Shown: positions 16,585-27,207, numbered from the stretch's first letter. The stretch: DNA of 40,154 nucleotides from Gammaproteobacteria bacterium (GCA_021773555.1 JAJFKA010000076.1:1-40154); one strand, 5' to 3'. Numbers and translations: made by a program. Notes: generated from the letters alone by a model not told the origin.

Positions 16585-17979
16585 CTATCGCAGTAGCGAC
16601 AACACTGATTGCGGCAAAGAATTTGCCTGAGCCAACATAGCAGTACCTGCCTGTTGCAAGATCTGTCCGCGAGTCAATTGTGCAGTTTCCATTGCGAAAT
16701 CGGCATCCCGGATTCTAGAACGTGCAGCAGACAGGTTTTCAGACCGCTCTCCCAGGCTGGATACAACGGATTCAAAACGGTTCTGAATCGCACCCAACGA
16801 GGCTCGAGAGCTGTTAATAGTCGCCAGCGCTGCATCAATTGAAGTGATAGCAGAGTTCGCACCACTCACACTTGATACATCAACATTGGAGACTGCAACC
16901 CCCGTCAAAGCGGCGGCCTGAGTCTGGTCGTTTGTGAAGCCTGCATCGGCTTCAGCTGCTCCTGAAAGCGCTATACCACTGGCTGAACTGCTGGAAAGTG
17001 TCACTGTACTACGATTGGTAGCGGCAGCACCTACGCCTGAAGCGGCGGCGGTGATCGTGCCGAACGAGTGAGTAATGTTACGTCCGTCAACTGCGACCAG
17101 TTGAACACCCGTTGCAATTGCACCGGTGTTTACTGCCGTTACACCGGTGGCAGCACTGATTGCGTTGATAGCAGTAACAGTATTAGCCCGACTGACGGCT
17201 TCGTCAGCGGTTGTGGAGAAACTGGCGGTCTGCACACCATTTACGGTGATTGTACCGGTCAGCGCTGCCGCAACCTGGCTAGTTCCAGCTACAGTCAATG
17301 AGTTTGCGCTAGCAGAAACATTGGTACCAGATAGGGAGTTGATCTGAGCAGCGATCAGTTTCGCATCTCCGGTCACAGCGCCAACATCCACGCCGTTAAC
17401 AAGCAGATCACCGGACGCGAGATCTGCCGTCACTGCTGTACCTGTGATGGTTGCTGACAATGCAGCGCCCAGATCAGTTGTCCTTGAACTACCAATGCTG
17501 GTGACGTTAATCGTTTCTCCGGCATTAGCACCTACTTGAAAAGCATTGTTGGAAAAAGTTCCATCAAGCAGTTTGATTGAGTTGAAGGTCGTTTGTGTGG
17601 CAACACGATCGATCTCCGCAACCAGTTCCGCTACTTCCACCTGAATGGCAGCGCGGTCAGAAGAAGAGTTCGTCCCGTTTGCTGATTGAACTGCCAGTTC
17701 ACGAATTCGCTGGAGGTTATTAGAAACCTCCTTCAATGAACCTTCTGCAGTCTGTGCCAGCGAAATGCCATCGTTTGCATTTCTTGATGCTTGTGCCAGG
17801 CCGCGAATCTGCGAAGAAAAACGCTCGGATATTGCCAAACCTGCGGCATCATCCTTTGCGCTGTTAATCCGTAACCCAGATGACAAACGTTGGAGTGAAG
17901 TTGTTAAGCTCGACTGTGAACTGTTCAGATTTCTCTGCGCAGTCATCGAGGCAATATTTGTATTGATAATTTGCGCCAT
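16585..17979 (-). CDS. fliC: Flagellin
   Basis: This is the filament subunit, 464 residues. The conserved N-terminal D0/D1 ([18 protein letters not shown], then [14 protein letters not shown]) and C-terminal D1/D0 (AISTIDAAL-like [28 protein letters not shown], ending [13 protein letters not shown]) are intact. A variable middle of about 180 residues includes a flagellin-IN-like segment. It is rich in Ala, Gly, Ser and Thr and has no cysteine. ATG 17979 gives the canonical MAQIINTN start; an in-frame TTG three codons upstream is not needed. A near-perfect sigma-28 promoter lies at 18082-18108 and a strong terminator follows. Only one flagellin gene is in the window. Confidence 0.97.
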   Translation of the reverse strand: MAQIINTNIASMTAQRNLNSSQSSLTTSLQRLSSGLRINSAKDDAAGLAISERFSSQIRGLAQASRNANDGISLAQTAEGSLKEVSNNLQRIRELAVQSANGTNSSSDRAAIQVEVAELVAEIDRVATQTTFNSIKLLDGTFSNNAFQVGANAGETINVTSIGSSRTTDLGAALSATITGTAVTADLASGDLLVNGVDVGAVTGDAKLIAAQINSLSGTNVSASANSLTVAGTSQVAAALTGTITVNGVQTASFSTTADEAVSRANTVTAINAISAATGVTAVNTGAIATGVQLVAVDGRNITHSFGTITAAASGVGAAATNRSTVTLSSSSASGIALSGAAEADAGFTNDQTQAAALTGVAVSNVDVSSVSGANSAITSIDAALATINSSRASLGAIQNRFESVVSSLGERSENLSAARSRIRDADFAMETAQLTRGQILQQAGTAMLAQANSLPQSVLSLLR

Positions 17980-18081
17980 GGTTTTCAATCCTCATTTAAA
18001 ACCCGTTTGATGCCCAGATTAGGGCATACGCGGGCCCCGATGTTGAGCGTAACAACGGAATCAGTTCCGTCGATACACGGG

Positions 18082-18108
18082 TTATCGGCGCTCGGTCACA
18101 AAGCTTTA
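18082..18108 (-). promoter_or_regulatory. Sigma-28 (FliA) promoter of fliC
   Basis: On the minus strand the elements are TAAAGCTT, an 11-base spacer and GCCGATAA. This matches the FliA consensus (TAAAGTTT-N11-GCCGATAA) at all but one position. The predicted start near 18075 leaves a leader of about 95 bases before the fliC ATG. Confidence 0.93.
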
Positions 18109-18199
18109 GAAAAATGGATCAATAACCAATCATGCGCAGCTGCTCAAACCAGTGAACAGCCAGTCAATGCCAGTAATAACGCGGCTCTAAGCCGGAAAA

Positions 18200-19399
18200 C
18201 TATAAAAAACTAAACAGTGATAACTCCTGTACTTTTACGTAAATTTCCTGTGCAGCCTTCAGCGCGGTCAACTGCAGGTTCATTTCATTGACTGCTTCAG
18301 CATAATCCAGGTCCGCCAGTCCGGACAGCGACTCCTGCAATTGCAGCAGTACGTTTTCGTTGATATTAAACTGTGCGTCGAGATTGTTGAGACGAGCACC
18401 AATGCCCGCACGTACATTCAGAACGTGCTCCAGTCCCTGGTCCAGATTGGCAAAAGAGCTATTCATCTGATTGTGCAAACTCGCGAGCGCCGCAGGTGTA
18501 CTGGTGTCAAGACCGAGTGTATCGATGACCTGCTGTATGGTTGTGAATATGTCCTGGTTGACCGAAGGGTCGATCGAAAAGCTGTCGCCATTCCCGGGCT
18601 GACCCGTGAATCTTGCCTGGACTCCACCAAATTCTATTGTCTCGCCTGCAACAAAGTCAGCTGTTTTGATCACCGTACCCGAGCCATCCCTGACTTCATA
18701 AATCATGGGTGTCGAGGCCACAGGCTGACTGAAACTAGCCGTGTAGCTATCTTTCACGAACTGCCCGGCTCTGGATGTGGCGAGCACCGCGGTACCACCA
18801 TTTACCGGATCAGCAGTCGCGTAAAATCCACCGTCACCGGTCTTGATCTTCTGAAAAATCTCATAGCCGCTGTCTCCCGAAGCAATTTGAGCTCCGGAGC
18901 CGATCTGGGTAAATTTCTGCCCCTGATCACCACTGTACTGAATTGATCCTGCACTACCGGAAAACGGCTGGTTGTTAACCTGGAATCCGGCAAAGATGTA
19001 CTCGCCACTGGCATCCTTGCTATTGGCGAGCGTCAGCATCTGATCTCTGACGGATCGAATTTCGGTCGCAATCACCCGCCGATTCTGCGCGTCAAGAGTG
19101 TCGTTGTTTGCCTGCACCATGAGTTCACGGACTCGCTGAAGTGAGTCACCCTGTTGCTTCAGGATGCTCTCTTCAATGGACAGGCTGGTACGTGCGGAAT
19201 CAATATTACGTTCATACTGCTTGTTTCGAGCAATCTCGGATGACAGGTCCAGTATTCTGACAGCACCGGCAGGATCATCCGACGGTTTAAGAATTCGTTT
19301 ACCCGTTGCAATCTTTAAATCAAGTTCGGCCACCCTGGACTGCAGATCCAGGATCGAATTAATATTCTGCTGATTTATCTGTATGCTTGAGATTCTCAT
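18200..19399 (-). CDS. flgL: FlgL, hook-filament junction protein (HAP3)
   Basis: FlgL joins the hook, via FlgK, to the filament. The 399-residue protein has a flagellin-like N-terminus (MRISSIQINQQNINSILDLQSRVAELDLKIATGKRILKPSDDPAGAVRIL) and C-terminus (LSGLADLDYAEAVNEMNLQLTALKAAQEIYVKVQELSLFSFL). The ATG follows the flgK TAG without a gap, so the two are translationally coupled. It ends the long flg operon; the 102 bp downstream show no convincing terminator before the fliC promoter. Confidence 0.95.
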   Translation of the reverse strand: MRISSIQINQQNINSILDLQSRVAELDLKIATGKRILKPSDDPAGAVRILDLSSEIARNKQYERNIDSARTSLSIEESILKQQGDSLQRVRELMVQANNDTLDAQNRRVIATEIRSVRDQMLTLANSKDASGEYIFAGFQVNNQPFSGSAGSIQYSGDQGQKFTQIGSGAQIASGDSGYEIFQKIKTGDGGFYATADPVNGGTAVLATSRAGQFVKDSYTASFSQPVASTPMIYEVRDGSGTVIKTADFVAGETIEFGGVQARFTGQPGNGDSFSIDPSVNQDIFTTIQQVIDTLGLDTSTPAALASLHNQMNSSFANLDQGLEHVLNVRAGIGARLNNLDAQFNINENVLLQLQESLSGLADLDYAEAVNEMNLQLTALKAAQEIYVKVQELSLFSFL

Positions 19400-21322
19400 C
19401 TAACGGGTCGCGTTAATTAAGGTTTGAAATATTGTCTGCGCCACCTGAACCATCTGCGCGGCAGCCTGATAGGCTTGCTGGAAACGCAGCAGGTTCGCAG
19501 CCTCCTCGTCCAGATTCACGCCGGAAACACTCTCACGAGCAGAACTTGCCGTCTGTAAAAGCTGAATTTCTGTTGTCCGGCCAACTTCAGTCTGTCGGGT
19601 TCGCACCGCGATTTCAGCAACGAGATGGCCATAGACATCCTGGACGGTACTCCTGTTGGACTCCAGAGATTTAACTGTCTGCAGGTTCGCCATCGCCAGC
19701 GCATTTCGATTGTCACCCACGGCTGCAATATTATTTTCGATGCTGAATACGTCGCCGCTCGCAGGTGAACCCTTCAACGTGAAACTCATTTCACCTACGC
19801 CCGGGAAAGTAAATTGCTTTCCTCCGACGTCGGTTGCCGGATCATAAGCAAGCACGCCGCCCGGACCACCGATGACGTCAAATCCCGGTACACCCGCACC
19901 CAGTGCGTTCGGATTAAAAGTCAGTGTCACCGCAGTGGCCAGGGGAAGACCAACAGCTGAACTGATAGCCAGATCGTTAAGGCTTGCATCACCGCTGTTT
20001 GCGCCCGCCGTGGCCGAGCGAACCATTGAAGCTGCTGCGATGTTCGATGGATTCCCGATGTTTAACGAGAAGCCGGAAGCTGCGGCGCGCGTCGGTCGCA
20101 ACACATAACTGTCTCCGCTAACCGCGACCCCCGTCACATCAATATCAATGCCAGAGACTGTTCGAGGTAGTGGACCAGTACTCGAACTGCCATTTGATTC
20201 CTGAATCACTTGCCAGTCAGTGCCGTCAAACCGTACCCGAAAATCCGAGGCCGGCAATGCGCTGACGTCAGAAATAGTAGCCGAAACTGTGGCTGTACCT
20301 GTGTTCTTTATACTTGCCAGGACGAGCGGCTGAGTTGATGCGAAAAAATTCTGACCAGGATTGCCGTTAAGGTCGAGACCCAGTTTGTGTTGATCATTAA
20401 CTGCGCTCGCCAGACCAGTGATCGCGAGGCCCAATTGATCACGGGCGGGATTCAGCACTTCCTGGCGAAATTCCAGCAAGCCTTCAAGTTCACCCCCTTT
20501 AACCAGACCGGTGATCTCAAAACTCGGACCATTGTCCACCGCAAAGCCGATCTCCAGTACATTGCCATCATATTCATTGCTCAGCACTGCGAGTCTGGTG
20601 ACACGACTTCCAATGACGAGTTGCTGTCCATTACCAATCAGCACGTTAAGGCTACCGTCTTCCTGTTCAACCGTGGTAACGCTGGTCTTGGTCCCAAGTT
20701 CCCTAAGCAATTCATCCCTGGCATCAAACAGATCATTAGGCAGTTTTCCTGGACTCCTGTCACTCAGCTGGGAAACCTGCTCATTGATTCTGGAGAGATT
20801 CTGCGCGAGCAGATTGATCTCCTCAATGACATTACCAAGACGGGTATTTACCTCACTGTTAAGGGAGTCAAAGCTTGACTCAAGAAATTGAACCTGATTG
20901 CCCAGAGACTCGGCTTCCGAAATGAGAACCTGTCGTTCGGGCAGCGAGGTTGGATTATTGGCGACATCCTGTAATGTTCCGAAAAATTTCTGAAGATTGG
21001 TAGTGAAGCCCGCCGAGGGATCGGCAAGCAACTGATCCAGACGGGCCGTCAGTTCTGCCTGTGTCCCGAGACTACTCGCTGATGCAGTATAGTCGCGCAC
21101 CTGTTGCACCAGGAATTCATCGTAGACTCGCCTGATACCCGTGGTGCGAACTCCGTTACCGACAAACCCCGAAGAAGAACGCACTGTCGGCTGCGTGCCG
21201 AAGTCCACTCTTTGCCGGCTATAACCCTCGGTGTTTGCGTTCACGACATTATTACCTGTCGTCGAGATCGCCTGTTGCAGGGAGATCAGCCCAGAGACCG
21301 ATATGCCAAGGACATTAGCCAC
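19400..21322 (-). CDS. flgK: FlgK, hook-filament junction protein (HAP1)
   Basis: FlgK is the first junction protein on the hook. It has 640 residues. The N-terminal rod/hook motif is present (GLISLQQAISTTGNNVVNANTEGYSRQRVDF). The C-terminus (SGVNLDEEAANLLRFQQAYQAAAQMVQVAQTIFQTLINATR) is typical of the family. The middle carries larger Gly/Ala-rich insert domains (about residues 320-560), which is usual in longer FlgK. It overlaps flgJ by 8 bp at its start. Confidence 0.95.
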   Translation of the reverse strand: MANVLGISVSGLISLQQAISTTGNNVVNANTEGYSRQRVDFGTQPTVRSSSGFVGNGVRTTGIRRVYDEFLVQQVRDYTASASSLGTQAELTARLDQLLADPSAGFTTNLQKFFGTLQDVANNPTSLPERQVLISEAESLGNQVQFLESSFDSLNSEVNTRLGNVIEEINLLAQNLSRINEQVSQLSDRSPGKLPNDLFDARDELLRELGTKTSVTTVEQEDGSLNVLIGNGQQLVIGSRVTRLAVLSNEYDGNVLEIGFAVDNGPSFEITGLVKGGELEGLLEFRQEVLNPARDQLGLAITGLASAVNDQHKLGLDLNGNPGQNFFASTQPLVLASIKNTGTATVSATISDVSALPASDFRVRFDGTDWQVIQESNGSSSTGPLPRTVSGIDIDVTGVAVSGDSYVLRPTRAAASGFSLNIGNPSNIAAASMVRSATAGANSGDASLNDLAISSAVGLPLATAVTLTFNPNALGAGVPGFDVIGGPGGVLAYDPATDVGGKQFTFPGVGEMSFTLKGSPASGDVFSIENNIAAVGDNRNALAMANLQTVKSLESNRSTVQDVYGHLVAEIAVRTRQTEVGRTTEIQLLQTASSARESVSGVNLDEEAANLLRFQQAYQAAAQMVQVAQTIFQTLINATR

Positions 21323-21659
21323 GATTCTGCTCTTCCCTGATCAGTGGAGCCTGCTGCTCCGTGTGTTGAAGCTGTCGGGCAATAATTTTTGCCAGTCCGA
21401 TACCGCCACTATCAGCCAGATCCATCGCGACTTGCTGGTCAAACATCTGCTGGTAAGTCTTCAGTTGCGGACTCGAGAAAATCCCTTCCTGACTCATCGC
21501 TTCCCGGGCTCCCTGCAACATCAGGTTCAGGAAAATAGATTCAAACTGCCTGGCTACTTCCTGAACCGATGCATCAGGATTATTAGCTGCGTCCATACGC
21601 AACTGACCGAGTCTTGCAATGTCGTGATAGCTGGACAACGAATTAATTTCGGAATTCAT
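21315..21659 (-). CDS. flgJ: FlgJ, rod-binding domain only
   Basis: FlgJ caps the growing rod; in many gammaproteobacteria a fused C-terminal glucosaminidase opens the peptidoglycan. Here only the 114-residue rod-binding part is present (VARQFESIFLNLMLQGAREAM, then FDQQVAMDLADSGGIGLAKIIARQL). It ends in a short charged tail and overlaps flgK, so the hydrolase domain is truly absent rather than frameshifted: flgK occupies the following DNA. A TTAGGAG Shine-Dalgarno lies 6 bases before the ATG. Peptidoglycan opening must rely on a separate enzyme not seen in this window. Confidence 0.93.
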   Translation of the reverse strand: MNSEINSLSSYHDIARLGQLRMDAANNPDASVQEVARQFESIFLNLMLQGAREAMSQEGIFSSPQLKTYQQMFDQQVAMDLADSGGIGLAKIIARQLQHTEQQAPLIREEQNRG

Positions 21660-21668
21660 CAGTGGCTC

Positions 21669-22781
21669 CTAAATAATCACGAGTCGAGCGCGAAGTGCGC
21701 CTACTTTCTCGAGCGCTTCGAGAATTGATACAAGATCTCCTGGCGAAGCGCCGACTTCATTCACCGCCCTGACAAGCTCATTCAGGGAAACACCCGACTG
21801 GAAGACAAACATCGGATTGCGCTCGGCTTCTATTGATACGTTGGAGTCCGGTACAACAACAGTAGAGCCTCCTGTCGAGAAGGCTTCTGGCTGGCTGACC
21901 TGAAGGTCCTCTGAGATAGATACGGTCAGGCTGCCATGAGAGACCGCCGCGGGCAGCACCCGCACGTGGCTGCCAATCACCAGCGTACCAGTGCGGGAAT
22001 TGACGATAACTTTAGCTGCCGCTTCACCCGGATTGAATTCGAGATTCTCGAGTTCCGATATATAAGCGACTTTACGTCCTGGGTCTCCGGGGGACATGAC
22101 CCGGACAGAAACACTATCTATCGGTTCAGCGACTTTCTGTCCCATAAACTCGTTAATGCGTTCCGCAAGTCTAATGGCCGTGGTGAAATCCGGATTATGC
22201 AAATTCAGTGTCAGCGACTTGCCATCGGCAAAGGGATTGACAACCACGCGTTCTATAGTGGCGCCATTTGGAATCCTTCCGGCGCTGGGGATATTGACGG
22301 TGACCGAAGAGCCATCGCCTCCCTGCGCACCAAACCCGCCCACGACGAGATTACCCTGGGCAATCGCATAGACCTGGCCATCCGCACCTTTCAACTGCGT
22401 CATCACCAGTGCCCCACCGCGCAAACTCTTCGCATTACCAATGGAGGAAATCACGACATCTATTTGCTGGCCGGGTTTCGCAAACGCCGGTAATTCTGCC
22501 TGGACCATCACCGCGGCAACATTCTTTAACTGCGGCTTGGCGTCTTCGGGGACAACCACTCCCAACCGGTTTAACAGGCTATTCATGCTCTGACCGGTGA
22601 ATGGGGTTTGCGCCGTCTGATCGCCGGTTCCGTTCAAGCCAACAATCAACCCGTAGCCAATTAACTGGTTAATTCGCACGCCTTCAATACTAGTCATATC
22701 CTTGACCCGCACAGCATAGGAATCCGCGCCAAAAAGCATGGCGAGCGCCAACACCATAAAATGCGTCATTCTGATTTTCAC
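21669..22781 (-). CDS. flgI: FlgI, flagellar P-ring protein
   Basis: FlgI forms the periplasmic P ring around the rod. I start at GTG 22781, with GGAGAG 5 bases upstream, giving 370 residues that begin with a signal peptide ([19 protein letters not shown], cleavage after Ala). The mature protein has [32 protein letters not shown], the family hallmark, and ends [21 protein letters not shown] longer ATG-less extension to 22865 would put the signal peptide internally and overlap flgH. The gap to flgH is then 41 bp. Confidence 0.95.
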   Translation of the reverse strand: MKIRMTHFMVLALAMLFGADSYAVRVKDMTSIEGVRINQLIGYGLIVGLNGTGDQTAQTPFTGQSMNSLLNRLGVVVPEDAKPQLKNVAAVMVQAELPAFAKPGQQIDVVISSIGNAKSLRGGALVMTQLKGADGQVYAIAQGNLVVGGFGAQGGDGSSVTVNIPSAGRIPNGATIERVVVNPFADGKSLTLNLHNPDFTTAIRLAERINEFMGQKVAEPIDSVSVRVMSPGDPGRKVAYISELENLEFNPGEAAAKVIVNSRTGTLVIGSHVRVLPAAVSHGSLTVSISEDLQVSQPEAFSTGGSTVVVPDSNVSIEAERNPMFVFQSGVSLNELVRAVNEVGASPGDLVSILEALEKVGALRARLVII

Positions 22782-22822
22782 TACGGCTCTCCCGGGTATC
22801 TTGTTATTGGCGGAAAAATGCA

Positions 22823-23494
22823 TCAAAAAGGCCACACGGGACCAAGGAAGAAGCGGTTCAACCACCCCATCCGGTTACTGTCTGCAGTTTCACCTTTTCC
22901 GCTGTAAGCAATCTCTGCATTAGCAATAATGGTTGACGCGATACTATTGTCAGCAGCGATGTCAGAAGGTCGAACAACGCCGCGAACGCGAATAAATTCC
23001 TTACCCCGGTTGATGGTCACCCACTTCTCACCTTCGATTACAAGATTGCCTCCAGGCAATACACCGGTCACCGTTACCGCGAGTGTGCCCTGCAATTGAT
23101 TGCTCTGGCTGCTGTCACTTCCACCCGCGAACGCATGATCTGTATCCAGCGAGAAGCCCAGATTGGAGGCATTCCCGATGGTCCGGGTTCGACCCGCGAG
23201 GACGGGGTCGGTGATTGTCGAGGTGCTGTTTTTTGAGACGTTGGTGTCACTCGCTTTTTTAGCATCTGTCCGTTCGGCCAATACCACGATGAGGATATCG
23301 CCAACACGCTTCGCACGCCGGTCTTCCAGGAAAGCGATGCCATTGTAAGCATTGAAAATGGCACCATTGGTCGGAACAGAAAGGGACGCTTCCAGCTGGT
23401 ATTCGTGTGGCTCCGGCTCCGGCAGTGGTGGAGCGCCTGCACAGCCAATCAGTAACGAGGAAATCGTCATGCAGATTAGAGGTCGAGTTAACAT
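22823..23494 (-). CDS. flgH: FlgH, flagellar L-ring lipoprotein
   Basis: FlgH forms the outer-membrane L ring. ATG 23494 has a GGGAAG-type Shine-Dalgarno and gives 223 residues. They start with a lipoprotein signal ([18 protein letters not shown], lipobox LIGC at residues 15-18). The family motifs are present: [53 protein letters not shown] and the C-terminal MGWLNRFF. The frame stays open upstream to 23626, but a start there would bury the lipobox. Confidence 0.95.
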   Translation of the reverse strand: MLTRPLICMTISSLLIGCAGAPPLPEPEPHEYQLEASLSVPTNGAIFNAYNGIAFLEDRRAKRVGDILIVVLAERTDAKKASDTNVSKNSTSTITDPVLAGRTRTIGNASNLGFSLDTDHAFAGGSDSSQSNQLQGTLAVTVTGVLPGGNLVIEGEKWVTINRGKEFIRVRGVVRPSDIAADNSIASTIIANAEIAYSGKGETADSNRMGWLNRFFLGPVWPF

Positions 23495-23625
23495 CACTTT
23501 CTTCCCTTGCGTTGAACGCAATTGAATATCATCGTTGTTGTTAGAGAAACCGTTGCCGACGAGCCTGGCAACGCACACATTTTCCCGGAAAAAACGGCCG
23601 TACATCCCTGTACAGCCAATCTTCA

Positions 23626-24411
23626 TTACAAGTTGTTGGTAACGAACTGCAGCATCTGATCCGTCGTTGAGATCGCCCGACTGTTCATCTCATAGACCCG
23701 CTGGGTCTCAATCATCCCTACCAGTTCCTCAACCACATTCACGTTCGAGCTTTCCACGAATCCCTGAACCAGCGCTCCTAGTCCATTCAATCCTGGAGTC
23801 CCCAGCTGTGGGAAACCACTGGAGCTAGATTCCAGATACAGATTTTCTCCCATGGGCTGAAGGCCAGAGGGATTGATAAAGTCAGCCAACTGGATCGAGC
23901 CCACTTCCTGCAGCTGCGCACTGCCGGCAACCGCGACGGAAACCGTTCCATCCTTGCCAATTGAGATGGACTGCGAGCCTTCTGGAAAAGTTATGGCCGG
24001 CTGTACCGGATAACCACTGGAAGTAACCAGTTGGCCAAGGTTATTGACCTGGAATGCCCCGGCTCTGGTATAAGACTGGGAGCCGTCGGGGAGCAATACC
24101 TGCACAAAACCGCGTCCATTGATGGCAATGTCCAGTGGATTCTCTGACTGGACCAGTGCACCCTGGGTAAACATCTTTTCAGTCGCCACCGTGCGTACGC
24201 CCATACCAAGCAAGAATCCGGAGGCCAGTTGGGTATCCTGCGATGACTGCGCACCTACCTGGCGAATGTTCTGGTAGAGCAGATCCTCAAAAACCGCGCG
24301 CGAACGTTTGAACCCCGCTGTACTCGAGTTAGCGAGATTGTTGGAAATCGCTGCCATCTTGTTCTGCTGAGCTTCAAGTCCGGTCTTTGCAATCCAGAGT
24401 GCTTGATTCAT
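23626..24411 (-). CDS. flgG: FlgG, distal rod protein
   Basis: FlgG builds the distal rod. The 261-residue length is typical. The N-terminus ([48 protein letters not shown]) and C-terminus ([46 protein letters not shown]) are diagnostic. It lies 41 bp after flgF and well before flgH. Confidence 0.97.
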   Translation of the reverse strand: MNQALWIAKTGLEAQQNKMAAISNNLANSSTAGFKRSRAVFEDLLYQNIRQVGAQSSQDTQLASGFLLGMGVRTVATEKMFTQGALVQSENPLDIAINGRGFVQVLLPDGSQSYTRAGAFQVNNLGQLVTSSGYPVQPAITFPEGSQSISIGKDGTVSVAVAGSAQLQEVGSIQLADFINPSGLQPMGENLYLESSSSGFPQLGTPGLNGLGALVQGFVESSNVNVVEELVGMIETQRVYEMNSRAISTTDQMLQFVTNNL

Positions 24412-24452
24412 GATTTTTCTTCCTGGTCTGTTACGTTGCTATGCAATATGGC

Positions 24453-25175
24453 CTATCGAATACGTAAAACACTGGCCATCGTCTGGTCATTCTCTTCAGA
24501 GGTCTGCATCATCTTGATTTGCGATTCAAACTTTCTGGCAAGGTCAATCATTCTTACCATCGCTTCGATGGGATTCACGTTGCTACCTTCCAGAGTTCCT
24601 GAGAGCAATTGGGAGCTTGCGTCGGGAACGGTAATTTCGTCTTCGGGTAGCAGCAGATAGCCATCTGCGTTTTTAAAGAGCGCGTTCTGGTTCAGGCTGA
24701 CGAGCGAGATTCGATCAACGATGGCCAGTGCGTTCGGTGACTGGCCAATTGGTTGAATCGAGATGGTGCCATCAGTGCCTATTTCAATTTCACCAAACGG
24801 TGGGATCGATATGGGGCCATTGTTGCCAATAATCTTGTTCCCGGAGCCGTTACTCAACTGACCGTTAGCATCAATTCTAAGATCGCCCCTGCGGGTGTAC
24901 GCCGTTTCGCCCACGGGTGTCTGGATCGCCATCCAGCCCTCCCCATCAATGGCAACATCCAGGGTTCGTTTGGTCGCCTGTAGAATACCGTGACTGAAAT
25001 CAACGCTGTTGGACATTCGCGAACCTTCCGAGATCCCAATGTCCTCACCGTTAAAGCGAATGAGATCTGAACGGAATCCCGCGGTACTCGCATTGGCAAG
25101 ATTATGTGTATTAACTGCCTGGGCCATCATCGTCTCTTTTGCGCCAGACATGGCGAGCCCTACCATAATGTCCAT
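24453..25175 (-). CDS. flgF: FlgF, proximal rod protein
   Basis: FlgF is a proximal rod subunit, 240 residues, matching the family size. It shows the rod-family N-terminus (AMSGAKETMMAQAVNTHNLANASTAGFRSD), GEGWMAIQTPVGETAYTRRGDLRI in the middle and a C-terminal NPIEAMVRMIDLARKFESQIKMMQT. A second ATG three codons in is possible. It lies 58 bp after flgE; I found no sigma-54 motif in that gap. Confidence 0.95.
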   Translation of the reverse strand: MDIMVGLAMSGAKETMMAQAVNTHNLANASTAGFRSDLIRFNGEDIGISEGSRMSNSVDFSHGILQATKRTLDVAIDGEGWMAIQTPVGETAYTRRGDLRIDANGQLSNGSGNKIIGNNGPISIPPFGEIEIGTDGTISIQPIGQSPNALAIVDRISLVSLNQNALFKNADGYLLLPEDEITVPDASSQLLSGTLEGSNVNPIEAMVRMIDLARKFESQIKMMQTSEENDQTMASVLRIR

Positions 25176-25233
25176 CAGTCACCTGCCTTCGAAGAATTGT
25201 TGAATCGGAATTTTTTAATCCTGGTCACCACAT

Positions 25234-26499
25234 CTACCTCAGGTTGATAACCGTCTGGGTTACCGCATCTTCAGTCTGGATCACCTGCGCATTCGCCTGA
25301 AAATTTCTTTGCGCAATGATCATGCGCACCAACTGGTCCGTGATTTCAACGTTGGAATCTTCCAGAGCCCCTGATTGAATCAAACCCAGGGCTGAACTAC
25401 CCGATGCACTCACGATGGGTGAACCGGACGCGGACGTTTCGATCCAGGAAGTGTCGCCACTTGCCTGTAAACCGGACGTGCTACCGAAACTTGCCAGCAT
25501 CACCCGGGCTAGCTGCCTGGATTCCCCGTTGGTGTAGCGTGCGAATATGATGCCTTCTTCACTAACCTCGAGACCATGCAACTGACCTGCCGTATACCCA
25601 TCCTGGGTAACCCGATTCACCGAAAAGTCGCTCCCTAGTTGAGAGGTACCCGTGAGATCAACGCGTACATCCTGTATCGGCGCACCATTGGCAGCACCGG
25701 AACCATTCAGCGGCGTCCATGCAGTCACATTGATCTCAACGGGTAATAATACGGGATCGAATTGTCCATTCGTTTGAAAATCGAGTGTCGTCGCTCCACC
25801 CTGAGAGACTCCATCGATGAGAGTAAAAGCCTGCCACTGGTTGGCTGTCGGGGTCTTCACGAAATAGGAACTCAGGACGTGCGGATTGCCCTGTCCATCA
25901 AAGATAGTCGTTGATGTTGAGTCATTAAACATGGCGGGATCAGGCGCTGTGGCCGGAGATGCGAACGCGTCGAACGGACCTCCCCATGCCACCAGTGGTG
26001 ATGGTTTACGAGAGTCGAAATTAGCCTCGAATTTAATCAGATCGGTGTTTTTCGGTTGCAGCAGGTTCTGCTCAATAACGATATCCGTAACCTGACCAAC
26101 CAGGCTGCCACTGGCAGTCGCCTGCTGACCCTGAAGTTTTTTCCCGGTCGTGCTGACGACAAACCCTTCCTTATCTACCTGGAAATTTCCTGCCCGGGTA
26201 TAGGATATTGCGCCGTTCTCACTCAGGATAAAAAACCCGGACCCGTTAATCGCCATGTCCATGCCATCACCGGTAGAAGTAAGGTTTCCCTGGGTAAATT
26301 CCTGATCGACTCCGGTTAATGCAACACCTTTACCAACGGCGGTCTGCCCTCCTCCGACCAGGCTCTTGGAGAACACATCGGAAAATTCCGCACTGGATGT
26401 CTTAAATCCAGTGGTTGAGCTGTTAGCAATATTATTACCGATAATCCCCAGCTCGGCGGACGACGCTTTTATACCGGAAACTGCAGTATCAAATGACAT
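25234..26499 (-). CDS. flgE: FlgE, flagellar hook protein
   Basis: FlgE polymerises into the hook. The 421-residue protein starts MSFDTAVSGIKASSAELGIIGNNIANSSTTGFKTSSAEFSDVF. It has the GNFQVDKEGFVV motif and a middle hook domain. The C-terminus ALEDSNVEITDQLVRMIIAQRNFQANAQVIQTEDAVTQTVINLR is typical. An AGGAGAAAG Shine-Dalgarno precedes the ATG. Confidence 0.97.
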   Translation of the reverse strand: MSFDTAVSGIKASSAELGIIGNNIANSSTTGFKTSSAEFSDVFSKSLVGGGQTAVGKGVALTGVDQEFTQGNLTSTGDGMDMAINGSGFFILSENGAISYTRAGNFQVDKEGFVVSTTGKKLQGQQATASGSLVGQVTDIVIEQNLLQPKNTDLIKFEANFDSRKPSPLVAWGGPFDAFASPATAPDPAMFNDSTSTTIFDGQGNPHVLSSYFVKTPTANQWQAFTLIDGVSQGGATTLDFQTNGQFDPVLLPVEINVTAWTPLNGSGAANGAPIQDVRVDLTGTSQLGSDFSVNRVTQDGYTAGQLHGLEVSEEGIIFARYTNGESRQLARVMLASFGSTSGLQASGDTSWIETSASGSPIVSASGSSALGLIQSGALEDSNVEITDQLVRMIIAQRNFQANAQVIQTEDAVTQTVINLR

Positions 26500-26538
26500 T
26501 TCTTTCTCCTGATAAAATTTGTGCTTAACTAATGCTGC

Positions 26539-27207
26539 TTATTGAATTTGCCTGACCGCAGCCAGATCGAGCGTCTCCCCGTTAGTCAGGTTTACTGACA
26601 CTCGTGCGAGCTGGTCAACCATAATGCTGTCTACGCGACCAAGTGTCTGCAGGGGCAGATCTCTTGACTCACCATTAATAAGCCCCCTGGCATGAACGAA
26701 GTAGTTGCCATCTGCGGCAGGCTCTCCGCTCGCTTCATTCCCATCCCATTCAAATCCGATCGCACCACCGTTCGTGCTGCCGAGATTCAGCGTCTTGACC
26801 AGCAAGCCGGTACCAGATCTGATCTCAACGACGAGATTTTCCACGGCGCCGTCGGTATCCACGAGACCGGCCACACCTTCACCGCTGGTCAGTGTCGAGA
26901 TGTTGCCCGGTGCCAGCACATCCCGGCCAATGAGTGAGGACGCCTGCAGTAGCTGCGACTGAGTGACACTCTCAGCCACAGAACCAAACGAGGATTCAAG
27001 GTTCTGGATGCCGTCGACCATGCCAAATTGCGCTATCTGGGACAGAAACTGAAAGTTATCCATGGGTTTCGTCGGATCCTGATTTTCCATCTGCGCAACC
27101 AACAAGCGTAGAAAGTCATCCTGTCCAAGCTGCGAGTTCTTTGTGGCTGCGACAGATCCGCCATCAACGAGCGACGAGACTGCGGGATTTATTCCAATTT
27201 CTGACAT
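26539..27207 (-). CDS. flgD: FlgD, hook cap/scaffold protein
   Basis: FlgD caps the hook during its assembly and is discarded later. ATG 27207 with AAGGA upstream gives 222 residues. The N-terminal export and cap segment (LGQDDFLRLLVAQMENQDPTKPMDNFQFLSQIAQFGMVDGIQNLESS) is highly typical. It is followed by FlgD tudor/FnIII-like domains with FEWDGNEASGEPAADGNYFVHA. An upstream in-frame start at 27258 would overlap flgC and lacks support. Confidence 0.96.
   Translation of the reverse strand: MSEIGINPAVSSLVDGGSVAATKNSQLGQDDFLRLLVAQMENQDPTKPMDNFQFLSQIAQFGMVDGIQNLESSFGSVAESVTQSQLLQASSLIGRDVLAPGNISTLTSGEGVAGLVDTDGAVENLVVEIRSGTGLLVKTLNLGSTNGGAIGFEWDGNEASGEPAADGNYFVHARGLINGESRDLPLQTLGRVDSIMVDQLARVSVNLTNGETLDLAAVRQIQ

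Noticed and set aside
18182-18194. Small hairpin (CGGCT/AGCCG) after flgL as a terminator
   Set aside because: The stem is only 5 bp and the following minus-strand sequence has no T run.
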